Below are positions 44,937 to 55,148 of a stretch of DNA of 64,000 nucleotides, one piece after another. A program made the translations under genes and the position numbers. The notes beneath the pieces are model-generated. The model did not search any database and was not told where the DNA came from. It worked only from the letters and a program-made list of their open reading frames with translations. The DNA is from Steromphala cineraria (taxonomy: Eukaryota > Mollusca > Gastropoda > Trochida > Trochidae), in NCBI GenBank assembly GCA_916613615.1, contig OU744733.1, forward strand, positions 32,341,939-32,405,938, read 5' to 3'. Within the stretch, counting starts at the first letter, position 1; each line of letters begins with the position of its first letter.

Positions 44937-45563
44937 CATACAATGAACAAAGAAGTAGTCATCCATATATTCCTCAGCATTATAATATGGTTTTGTATAA
45001 CCTTAATTTAAAAAAAAATTAAATGTAACAAATTTATTTTCCTCTTTGATTTATTTCAACCATAAAAAATTTAATGAGAACTATGAAAATCTTTTTTTAT
45101 TCCTAAATTTGGATATACATCTCAAAGCCCAAATTTTGCCCAAAATAATATAAGGAAATCATCGTAATTTTCTAACATAATTCAAACTACTTTTAAGTTT
45201 TACAGACAACTGATAAAACCTATCAACTATTTGGGTAATGAAAATGTAATTAAAATCAGTTCTCCAAATGAAACAGAAATGATAAGCTAACAAAACTTAG
45301 AAGCTTGCAGGGGATCCAAAAACAGAACAGAAATTATTTAATTTTGCAAAACCACAACCAATTCATATGACAAATATATTGGATTTGCTATTCATTAAAC
45401 TTGGAGATAAATATGCAAAAATACCTGAATACAACAAAATATAGCCTTCTTTATAAAAATTTCCTTTTTGATTAAAATCAATTTAAATTCTTATAATAAA
45501 AGTCAAAATTAAAATATAAATTATAAATTGAACAGGAAAAAGCAAGCAAAGCACCATTCTTAC

Positions 45564-45896
45564 CGGTGCGAGGAGAACTCTTTTCACTGGAGGGTCCCAG
45601 AGAAGCGTTATCGTTGACTTCCGTTCCAACGTCTACTGTTTCGGCTTCAGGGGTTTGAGGAGGAGGGGGTTCAACGGGAGGGGGCGGGGCTATGAAAGTG
45701 GGCGGTGGCTTAGCGTGTTCAATGTTATCAATATCCTCACTGGCGATTGATTGATCCTCAACCATCATCATAAGGCCGTCAATCGTGTCGTTAATATCAA
45801 AACTCTCGTCTTCGTCGTCGTCGTCGTCGTCGTCAATACCATCGTGAAGTTTGATAGTTTTAAGTTCAGTGTTATCCTTAGATGAAAGTTGTGTAG
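45564..45896 (-). CDS. COBL: COBL homologue, acidic and proline-rich exon
   Basis: A 333-nt phase 1-1 exon (111 codons). The acceptor is ctttgtttttcag (AG at 45898-45897) and the donor CGCACCG|GTAAGA. It encodes TQLSSKDNTELKTIKLHDGI followed by an Asp run (DDDDDDDEDES, a GAC microsatellite at ~45808-45835), a hydrophobic-acidic segment (DTIDGLMMMVEDQSIASEDI) and polyproline (PPPTFIAPPPPVEPPPPQTP), a probable SH3/profilin-binding stretch. The length is a multiple of three. Confidence 0.8.
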
Positions 45897-46259
45897 CTGA
45901 AAAACAAAGAAATAAATATTTTGGTAATGGAAAATGATTTTGATATTGATAGCTCAATAAATATTTATAATTTTAAATGTGGATAAATTGAAATATTGAT
46001 CTTGAAATACAATCTCACAAAAAATGTTACTTGTGCTTTTGAAATGAAATTTGAAAAACTAATTATGCACCTTCAAAATTTCAAAGTTAAAATGTTTTCA
46101 ATAAACAAGATATTTCATCACAAAGGGTCAAAACAAGTATTTATTTAAATATTTAAAAATTATAAAATTTTATTTGAAAAGTTTGAACCTGCTCACCTGT
46201 CTCATAAACATCATATATAATGAATTGAGACTTTTAACTATCCAAAAAAGCATGACTGA

Positions 46260-46890
46260 TATTTCTCTATTAATTCGACATCTACAATTATTTGAGCACA
46301 TAATATTTTTCTGAGGTCACTACTTCAAATCACTTCTAAAATTTCAACCATTGCTTGAAATAATTATTTAATTTCCAGAAAACAAATAAAATGATTGCAA
46401 AGCGTAATTTTCTCTACTGCAGTAATCGTTTAAAAGGGACAGTAGCACATTTTTTGATAGTTTTACATTTTAAAATTTTCAATGATAATTGTACGTTAAT
46501 GCTTAATGTATTAATTTGATAGTGTAAAAAATCTTATTACACAAGCTATAGTCCATAGTCAGAGGACAAAGTTTGACCACCTTTAATTCATTTTGTGCAA
46601 GAAAAAGGAGTCGCATGGCTAAACTTCACATTATATATTTAAATTATTACTGCTCCATTCAGTTTAAATGCATTATCTTTCAATTGGAACCATTAATTTT
46701 CATATTCCTGACATCACCTTATATTCCCCCTAAAAACGTGCTACTGCCCCTTTAAGATATCTTCATAATGAAGACATGGCCTTTATTATGTGGTCCTCTA
46801 TAAAAAATATGCATAAATATCACAAAAGTATTTGACTTTTCGACCAAATGAGATACAAAAAGTGAAAAATAGTCCAACCGATGACGTTTT
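46260..46890 (+). repeat. left half of the composite repeat, split by a MITE
   Basis: 46260-46430 and 46756-46890 together align with 21712-22010 (for example gattgcaaagcgtaattttc, and agtgaaaaatagtccaacc). The two parts are separated by MITE copy 5 at 46434-46751, so the composite repeat was here first. Located in a COBL intron. Confidence 0.65.
46434..46751 (+). mobile_element. TTAA-flanked MITE family 1, copy 5 (internal deletion)
   Basis: A 318-bp copy lacking about 40 bp of the middle, with termini AAGGGACAGTAGCACA and CGTGCTACTGCCCCT and TTAA at 46430-46433 and 46752-46755. It is inserted into the composite repeat. Confidence 0.85.
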
Positions 46891-47448
46891 CTGAAAATCT
46901 TTTGAAAATTTTAAGATCGCATTGATATATATATATAATCCTAACATAGCATACAAGAGTTAATGAAAACATTCTACAAAATAAGACTATAGAACTACTA
47001 GACATTTATTTCCAGAATATCTATACAACGATTTGGATTGTTTCAAAGATAAGACACATATGCTTGCATAATTTCATGTGCGAGACATTCAATTGTATAA
47101 TTTTGCATGTGAGATCCACATTTGCATAATTTTGTATGCAAGATATTAATAATTCGTAAATATTTTCAATGTCACATTCATTTGCATGTTTTTGCATGCA
47201 ATACATCACCATTCATAATTTTTGCATTAATTTTGACACTCTTTTTGGATAATTTTGTATGTGAACAAACCTCAAGAATGGGGTATCCTCTAATTACCAC
47301 ATAGCCATAAAGACGATCACTTATCATGTCATCAAATAAACATGACTCCACTCACAACAGCTCGTCATCATTGACATCTAAATCAAGCCTCTTAAGCTCA
47401 ATAAAACAAGTACATATTCATATACAACCCGAACCAATCAAAACTTAC

Positions 47449-47568
47449 ATTCAACTGCTGCATTGTGGGATTTTTCGACGGATGAGGTATCGAGGGCAGT
47501 GTCCTGAGAAGCATCGGGGGAGTGACTAGGAGGGGAGGAGGAGGGGGGAGGTTTCGCTTCGCCGCCAA
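47449..47568 (-). CDS. COBL: COBL homologue, 120-nt proline/serine-rich exon
   Basis: The acceptor is tatgtcccccag (AG at 47570-47569), the donor GTTGAAT|GTAAGT. It encodes GGEAKPPPSSSPPSHSPDAS, then QDTALDTSSVEKSHNAAVE. It is phase 1 at both ends and a multiple of three, so it could be alternatively spliced without a frameshift. It is disordered linker. Confidence 0.75.
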
Positions 47569-47665
47569 CTGGGGGACATAGATATACGAATATATTGTGA
47601 GAATATAGGAGTTGGAAACAATGGCATAATGTAGCAGACAAACATTTCAAACAAGATAACTGACC

Positions 47666-47930
47666 CAGTCTAAGTAAACCTAGCTTCAATATTATCCGTT
47701 TCACTCCTATACTGAGTATAGAAAGGCCTAGTAGAACTACGCGTCAGCTGACGTATCGAATTGACCAATCATAACTCATCTTACCCAGTCACAATAGTCT
47801 GCCTTCGCACCTATAATGTTGGAGGGTCATAGGTCGCAGAAAGGTCAGCTGACGCAACCCTCGACTAGGCCTTTCTAGACTTAGTATAGGAGTGAAACGG
47901 ATAATATTGAGGGTAGGTTTACTTAGACTG
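47666..47930. mobile_element. palindromic MITE with perfect 10-bp target duplication
   Basis: A 265-bp element with inverted repeats of about 85 bp (cagtctaagtaaacct ... aggtttacttagactg). It is flanked exactly by ataactgacc at 47656-47665 and 47931-47940. The duplication length (10 bp, possibly 9 plus one) and long arms suggest a Mutator-like origin. It sits about 100 bp upstream of a COBL exon in the intron 47569-49042. Confidence 0.85.
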
Positions 47931-49042
47931 ATAACTGACCTAAATGGGGGAGATTTCTATTGCAAAGGGGGAGATTTTTTATTGCATAGCAGTGTTGTTC
48001 CTGGAGGGTCCATGTTAAATTTGCCTTTATTCTAGGATTGATGGTCCTTAATATTTGAGAATTGAGATACTTGTACGTGTTTGAATTGTACCATCTGCTC
48101 ACATTAAGTCTAAATAACCCCCACTGTCAAGCACACAAGAATAACACTGCCATAGTCACAAGCATGTTTGACACATTCTTTTACAATCATGGATGTTGAC
48201 CTTTTAATTCAATATTTCTGGATAGTTCATCGTAAGTTATTTGTTATACTCTGTTGGTTCAGTTGTCTATCCTGTAACTTTGTCCCTTAAATGGGTAGGC
48301 AGTAATGTATACGTGAGCTTGTTATATTCCCATATTTCCATAATTTTTTTCAGAATTACTTTTCTTTGGACGTAAGGTCCTTAGAGACGAACCAGACCTT
48401 ATAATGAAAGATGCTTGCCATTTTACATATTACACTTATTTGTGTTATGACATGGGTTTTGTTTGCTTAATTGATTTATGAATAAGGATGATGCTGGGGG
48501 GTGCTATGATAAGGTTATAAAATGGAGGAAAGGGTCCACTAAATGTATAATCTCAATATAAGGGGTGATAGAAATATGTATATTTTTGTAATCAATCCAA
48601 TCTTACACATTACATGCTATGTAACCTTAGTATTTCGAATATAAATCATACAAATTCATCCACGCAATACAGGTACATTATGACATAATGCATGAGTCAG
48701 TTTTACCTGTATTTATTGTTTGGATCATTTGAATATCCATCCACCTCAAAATCTAAATTAAAAGTAATTGTTTAGAAATGAAAATAAAACTTGTTTATAA
48801 AATACAATGGGAAAGAGGTGCTTTTGATAACATGCCTTTTAGAGAGGAAAATATTCTTATGATCAAAATGAGACAAAATCACAGAGAACATTTATCTTTT
48901 TGTCATATCTATCACCAAAACAATTGCCTGCGTAATATAGTATTAAAACCTAACTAACTACCTAGCTATCCTACAAATTGAAAAAGCTATGACAAATATA
49001 AAGAAAGGATGAGTCTATTCATGATATGTAGGGGTGTTTTAC

Positions 49043-49790
49043 CTGCTCCAGGTGGAGGTGCCGGGGCTCGTCTCTTCTTCGTTGAAGGAACTGGCCCTTG
49101 TTTTAATTTGTCTTTCTTTTCAAAAGAGTGTGATCGTTGAACGGCTTTCTTCGAAGATTTGGGCAGAGGAAGCGTTTTGCTATCCCCCGCAGTCATATCT
49201 TTTCTTTTCGGTGAACTATGCACTGGGGAGTGTTCATTAATTCCACTATCACCGTTTGTGTTGTCCGCACTTTCTATTGAGGTTGTATCTATGCTTGTTT
49301 TGAAATTTGACGAAACCCGATTAGCTTCTGGCGACTCTGCACCACTTAGAGTTAATTCATGGTATCCACTGGAATCTGAACTATTCCGAGAATGCAGTCT
49401 TTGAGTAACGTGATCAGAAGCACTTTTGGCAACGTTTTCTTCTCTAGTATGCACCCGTTTTTCAGGTTTCTTATCCTTCACTGAAACTTCTGCTTGATCA
49501 GATTTATCTGTAACAGATATTTCAACAGTTTCGGGGATCCTTTGTTGTGGTGGGGGAGGCGCACGTTTCTTTTTGCCTGTAGGACGTGGCAGGGTTGTGT
49601 CCTTGCTCGATGTCTCTTCATGCACTTTGAGTTCCTTGGCTGTCACGAACATAGATTTGGGTCGAACTTGATCTGCAGATGCTTTAGGGACATGACGTTC
49701 TGCTGGAGGTGTGTTGGCTTGTGGCGGGGCTGTGTTCATCTGATGACTGGCCGTTGAGCTGGTCTCGAAATCAGTATATTTTGTTTCATG
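49043..49790 (-). CDS. COBL: COBL homologue, exon with two KRAP motifs
   Basis: A 748-nt exon, phase 0 in and 1 out. The acceptor is cacatttttcag (AG at 49792-49791), the donor GGAGCAG|GTAAAAC. It encodes HETKYTDFETSSTASHQMNT, a Ser/Thr/Asp-rich linker, and two basic-proline motifs, GKKKRAPPPPQQ (~49545-49575) and KKRRAPAPPPG (~49050-49083). K-R-A-P-x-P-P motifs are the signature of COBL/COBLL1 and recruit SH3 proteins such as syndapin (established knowledge). The first is placed early and the second at the exon's end, as in vertebrate COBL, where they follow the ubiquitin-like domain. Plus-strand frames over the exon are shadows. Confidence 0.85.
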
Positions 49791-50337
49791 CTGAAAAATG
49801 TGGAAAGGCACGGTTAAATGTTTTAGATGCGATAATCAACAATCAATTGTTATCTGTTGATCCAGGCATTTGCTCAAATGCATTTAGGAGTTGGGTGAAA
49901 ATACACTTACTCGTCAACCCTATTGAGTTTCATTTGTTATTTAAACCAAGACAAGAGGTTTTCCATCAGATTTGATTATTTTTTGTCTTCATAATTATTT
50001 TCAAAAAAGTAGCAGGTATTATAAGACTTGTTTTGAATTCTAATATTTCTAATGTTTACAAGAAAAGATAAATAAGCTTGATCTTTGACTTGTAAATTGT
50101 GATAATATGTGTCAATCATTTGCTTTGAATATTTCATATATTGTGATATACCCTTGTTAAGCATGAATTGGGGTTCAAAGAGCTTAGAAATGTGCTGGTC
50201 AGAGCGAAGAATTTAACTTTTTGACCCCATGGATATGAGTTTCTGTATGAATTTGAGTTATCTCCCTTAGATCATCTGTATTGTAGTATAGATGCCTTCT
50301 GATCAGCTAATCCTGAATATCATTTGATCGAACTCAC

Positions 50338-50501
50338 CACTTTGAATTTGTTATCTTTCCTCTTCAAGAAAGAAAGAAAACTCCTTTTCTTTTTAGGTTC
50401 TGAGGCACCCGGCATGTAGGATGGGAAAGAATCTTTAGGTAGAGTCAAAGATTCGCTACGGGAGAGGTCGGGCATCGACCGTGCCGAGTCAGCGATTAGA
50501 C
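50338..50501 (-). CDS. COBL: COBL homologue, exon with basic KKKRSFLSFLKRK motif
   Basis: A 164-nt exon entered in phase 1 (acceptor ctgttgcag, AG at 50503-50502) and leaving in phase 0 (donor AAAGTG|GTGAGT). It encodes LIADSARSMPDLSRSESLTL, then GASEPKKKRSFLSFLKRKDN. The SMPDLSRS and FLSFLKRK segments are found between the ubiquitin-like domain and KRAP motifs of COBL family members and may contact membranes. The intron side of the acceptor is a long GAT microsatellite that begins only ~16 nt from the splice site. Confidence 0.8.
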
Positions 50502-50515
50502 CTGCAACAGATGCA

Positions 50516-50516
<1 letters not shown>

Positions 50517-50556
<40 letters not shown>

Positions 50557-50790
50557 ACATCATCATCATCATCATCATCATCATACTAGTTTTATCATCA
50601 TCATCAGTACCATACATCATACTATTTTTTTCATCATCATCATACTATTTTTATCATCATCATCATCATAGATCATCATCATCATCATCATCATCTACTA
50701 GTTTTATCATCATCATCATCTACTAGTTTTAACATCATCATCATCATCATCATCATATTATTATTTTTATCATCATCATCAGTACCATAC
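50517..50790 (+). repeat. ATC/CAT microsatellite
   Basis: A pure run of catcat to ~50583, then interrupted runs separated by actagtttt and accatacatcatact units up to ~50800. The block tact(a)tttttatcatcatcat recurs, so there is a higher-order repeat. It lies in a COBL intron next to the splice acceptor of the exon at 50501. Confidence 0.9.
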
Positions 50791-51401
50791 ATCATACTAT
50801 TGCCACATTCCATTTAATACTTATTTTCATAGAATGAGTAAATGATTTAGTATTCCCTATGATACAATAGTATCAATTGGAAAGAAGTTTAGTGTTCTGT
50901 GATTCAAGTGCTGACATAATGTATAATGCTAAAAATGTGCTGAAACAATTAGGCTTTCCACAAGATTATGTCTATTGTGACTTCATATTTCATTTATAAG
51001 TTAATCAGAGACTTCCATTTAAAACAACTCAATAAAAACATATGATACAATCTCTAAATAACCCTAATTTCTTACAAAACAATCCTAAATATGTCAAGAC
51101 ATACTTTTATGATGGCGACGCCCACAAAAAAGAAAGAAACAAGTGACACATGTCAATCAAACTTAACCTCATTGTGACACAGAAAACATATTTCCATACT
51201 TCTTAGTTTCATTACACATCATTTGAAGACAATAAATTATTTTCTTACAAATATTTTTGGTTTAAAGAACTGCTACATAAAGTAATTTGATTTGACTGAA
51301 GTTATTAATCTAAAATGAATGAGAGAGTGGTTCACATTCTCTTTTTATTTTTATTGCTGTCTTTTAACTGTAGGTAACATTATTCTCAAAGACTAAGTTA
51401 A

Positions 51402-51754
51402 AGGGGCAGTAGCACGTATTTAGGGGGGATATAAGGTGATGTCAGGAAAATGAAAATTAATGGTTCCAAATGAAAGACAATACATTTAAACTAAATGGAG
51501 CAGTAATAATTCAACCATATAATGTAAAGTTTAGCCATGCGATACCTTTTTCTTACACAAAATGAATTAAAGGTGTTCACACAAAATGGCCGCCAATGCA
51601 ATTTATGTGAATTTTCATACTTCCTCTGACTATGGATGATTGGCTTGTGTAATGAGATTTTTGACACTGTCAAATTAATATATTTAACATTAACTTACAA
51701 TTACCAGTGAAAAATTTAAAATATAAAATTATCCAAAAACGTGCTACTGCCCCT
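51402..51754 (-). mobile_element. TTAA-flanked MITE family 1, copy 6 (inverted)
   Basis: A 353-bp copy in the opposite orientation to the other five: the right-end motif ggggggatataaggtgatgt comes first. The termini are intact. TTAA lies on the left (51398-51401) and a mutated TCAA on the right. Confidence 0.9.
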
Positions 51755-52080
51755 TCAAGTTACTTTTAATATTTGAATTATTTTGATAAAAGTGATACAT
51801 ACATACATAAAATATCACTCTACTACTTGTGCTATTACACTTTAATTAGCTATGACACCAATATTTGCCATAAATGGTTTTATTTAAACATATTCAAGAC
51901 ACAGCAGCATGTTTCCTTGGGGTAAATAAAGGAATTACAGACAAAAGAAAACAGATATCACCAATTGCAAGCCATATATAGAATAAACAATTTTGGAATT
52001 ATTTTAAGGTGTTCACAATAAAATGGCTACAAGAAGTTTTTGCTTGTAAAATGGCACCTTTTTCTATACCCACAGATAAT

Positions 52081-52145
52081 CAGTGAGTGAGTTTTGGTTT
52101 AATGCTGCATGAGCAACGTGTCAGCCATAAGCGGTGAGTGGATAA
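52081..52145 (+). repeat. GTGAGTGAGT repeat, copy D
   Basis: gtgagtgagttttggtttaa then tgctgcatgagcaacgtgtcagccataagcggtgag. It matches the copies at 35866 and 60131. In a COBL intron. Confidence 0.6.
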
Positions 52146-52207
52146 TAAGGTTCAGAAAACGGATGATTTACCTTCTGAAGAAAATATATTTTGCATAAAC
52201 TTATTAA

Positions 52208-52696
52208 AGAGACACAGAGTATATTGATAGGATCACATATGTCAAATTTTGAAATCGATGTTATTACATCAGGAACCACTAACTGTTACTGAAAATAACA
52301 AGTTAAAGGTCAATCAGTACATAAGAGCGAAAATAAGGCCATTCAAAGTCTTGATTTTGATCGAAAACCGGACAATGTGGCTCGAGTTGCGCGCGCAAAT
52401 TCGCCAAACGTAATTTTGAACCTTGTCATAAGCTGACAGGAAGAAATATTCGATTCGATAGTGTTTATTAGGTATTGTAACTAATAGGTAGATTAATTGG
52501 ATGCATAATTTTGAATATTAAACGTATTTGAGATGTTTTCTTGATTTTTCCATAAAATCCAGCATTTTAGAGATATTATGCATAAATTGATATTTTTGCA
52601 AGTCCAGTGATGAGATATGAACTTCAATCAGCATATTAGATATTTTGTAGCTTATCAACGTCAAATAAATTTTTAAGAAAGATACTCTGTGTCACT
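52208..52696 (+). mobile_element. TTAA-flanked MITE family 2, copy B
   Basis: A 489-bp copy with termini AGAGACACAGAGTAT and ATACTCTGTGTCACT and perfect TTAA at 52204-52207 and 52697-52700. This copy establishes the TTAA target preference of the family. Confidence 0.9.
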
Positions 52697-54329
52697 TTAA
52701 GTATGTAAGATTTTGAACAAAAGACATACTAGAGTGCCTTTAAAATCATGGTTCTTTCAAACAGCTGACTTCAATTACAAGCCTTAGATTGTGTATGACA
52801 TATCATATTTTCCTACAGCTACCTATAGTTATATGCCAACTGGGACTACTTTCATACAACTATCTTTGGTTACCCTATCACGCTAGCCATAAAAACTTTT
52901 GAAATGACACAACTCCTTAACTAACGATAATATCTGTAATTTTGATTTAGACAGATTACTGTGGATGTTTTTTATTGCTTCCCAAGGTGTATAGTTTCCT
53001 ATTCAGCAAGCATGTATACTCTTACAATAAAATTTATGGCGTTATAAGATCGGCATTGAAATTTCATAAATTTCAAAATGTCACTTCTGTTTCAAAACTG
53101 ATTGCAATTGTTGTATATGTTGTGGCTACGCAATATCAAACATAGCAATTCAAATTAATTCATAAGAAATATTTCTGACTTATTTGACTAAAATATTGAA
53201 TTTTGATATTCAAGTAACTGAATTGAATTTAACCTATGAATGTCAAATGTGACTTTATATAGAAAACAAATATATGGACAAGCATGTATGTTGATAGGTT
53301 TTTTTTCTGTGGAGTTTACTGGTTCATGCAAAAAACATCTTTCAATAACATCATAGAACCATACATCTTTTAAACAGTTGAAAAATGAAATTTAAATTTC
53401 AATATTATCTTCTTTTTTTTCTTTTTTTTATTTACCTTTTTTGTGGTACATGGGCATTACAATGGCTGGTGTAATATATATGATATAAAACAGATACAAG
53501 GAATGATATACAATACAGGAAGATGAATCATAACATGGCAAGAAGCAAGGATATACACATTTTGGCAGAGTAATGTCATCACAAGGCATACAGTTATTCA
53601 ATGGTAGAGGAAAAATAAACATTTTATTTTGACACATGAAGTCTCAACTAATCTTTAAATAGTAAGTGACAATATTATCTTAATAACTTCCACAATAAAC
53701 AGACTTCCATGTTAAGAATTTTTTTTCTGATCATTTAACACAAAATTCACATTCATATTTCCCTCGTTCTTAAACACAACAATAGACCTTTCTAATGCAC
53801 CTACAGGAAATGGGTTGGACCAGCCAGCCAGCTACTATACCATTGCCTAGGGTCAGGTTGTATTCTGACACTGATTTGTATTATCGTGTAATTCATATGA
53901 TTAATGACTCCCCGAGATACTTAATGGCTTTGTTTTTAGCAGGTATTTTATATACAACAACCTTGTCGCTTGGTGTGAAGTTATTTTAACCTTAGCCGTA
54001 GGCAAGCATTAAGGGGAAATATTTCTAGTCAGTTTAACCCTTACCCGGTAGGACTGAAAATGTAGAAAGAATTTTAACCATGGAGGAAGGTTAAAGAGGG
54101 TCTTACAACTAATTGATGGATTAGAAGCTCATCAAGAATTTATTTCCCGAAATGAACCATACTGAATGTGTAAGTCTTATTTGCTTAATGTTGATTTTGT
54201 AAGATTTTTTAAGAAGTGACACCTTAAATTATATGAACCACAAGGCTTGTATTTCATACATAACAAAAAGTAAAAGTTGTTTCCCATTCATTCAACTAAA
54301 CTGAGAAGGTTGTTTTCATTAGATTAAAA

Positions 54330-54930
54330 GCAAATTAACGAAAAACACAAGGTTGATTTTGAGAGAATCCATAAGAACATACCCGAAGATACAAAATGGA
54401 TTTCCTTTGAATGCTTCAGATCTTGTCAGAAGGTATCAGGTTTTGATTAGGATCCATAAAACTAATCGAAAAGATACAAAGTTGATTCTGTGCCATTACC
54501 CGGTAAGTCAAAACTCCCCCAAAGGAACAAAGTTGATTTTGCTAATCACTATAACAAAGTGGTTGATTTCATTACATTTAAAGACCAAGGAATAAGGTTG
54601 ATCATGAATATGACAAGAACCTACCCAAAGGTATAAGATTGATTTCATTAGATTAAAGACCAAGGAATAAGGTTGATCATGAATATGACAAGAACCTACC
54701 CAAAGGTATAAGATTGATTTCATTAGATTAAAGACCAAGGAATAAGGTTGATCATGAATATGACAAGAACCTACCCAAAGGTACAAGGTTGATTTCATTA
54801 CATTTATAGACCAAGGAATAAGGTTGATCATGAATATGACAAGAACCTACTCAAAGGTACAAGGTTGATTTCATTACATTTAAAGACCAAGAATAAGGTT
54901 GATCATGAATATGACAAGAACCTACCCAAA
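54330..54930 (-). repeat. ~75-bp tandem array containing copies of a COBL 5' splice site
   Basis: The unit (aaggttgatttcattacatt, then a segment ending gacaagaacctacccaaagg) repeats with near-perfect copies whose cctac core starts at 54620, 54695, 54770, 54845 and 54921. The last overlaps the end of the COBL exon at 54926. More diverged copies extend left to ~54330. Read on the minus strand each unit carries the exon's final ~20 nt and its donor (CCTTTGG|GTAGGTTC). Confidence 0.85.
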
Positions 54931-55148
54931 GGTACAAGGTTGATTTCGTTAGATCTGATATCAGCAACGGTGCACTTCATGTCGATCTGTGACTGAGGGT
55001 TGGCTGGGTGTTGGAGGGTGAACCGACGGGGGTCGAGATGTTTCTCCTTACACACGTTCGCGTACACGGTCCCCATGTTAGTCTCAGGACTGATCCTCAT
55101 CACCATCTTCTGGTTCCGTGGGAGGTTGATGGTGAACCGATATGTCGT
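54926..55148 (-). CDS. COBL: COBL homologue, ubiquitin-like domain, second part
   Basis: A 223-nt exon, phase 0 in (acceptor taaaactttcag, AG at 55150-55149) and 1 out (donor CCTTTGG|GTAGGT). It encodes TTYRFTINLPRNQKMVMRIS, then PETNMGTVYANVCKEKHLDP and IDMKCTVADIRSNEINLVPL. This matches the second half of the COBL ubiquitin-like region (VRVVVNY.R.QK.VVRVSP...ELYA type). The downstream splice donor is duplicated several times in tandem in the intron. Confidence 0.85.

Larger units (their letters stand above)
44438..44977. mobile_element. nested, hairpin-rich element with hammerhead-like cores (Penelope-like remnant?)
   Basis: The outer boundary is an inverted repeat, ctgaggaatatatggatga at 44438-44456 and its complement at 44959-44977. 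Within it an 18-bp direct repeat (tcacttatctctgtgtaa at 44461-44478 and 44794-44811) brackets a 315-bp insertion that contains a long hairpin. Variable-length target duplications and GAAACGT-bearing hairpins are features of Penelope-like retroelement termini (established knowledge). No GIY-YIG or RT coding sequence is present, so the class is an inference. Confidence 0.5.

Noticed and set aside
48711..48756. Possible minus-strand cassette exon (DFEVDGYSNDPNNKY) with acceptor and GTAAAA donor in a COBL intron
   Set aside because: Its length (46 nt) would shift the frame of the next COBL exon; kept only as something to check in RNA-seq.
50481..50726. Open frame rich in Ile/Ser (81 codons)
   Set aside because: Pure translation of the ATC microsatellite.
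50517..50790. CRISPR-like appearance of regularly repeated units
   Set aside because: It is a trinucleotide microsatellite in a eukaryotic intron, with no spacers.
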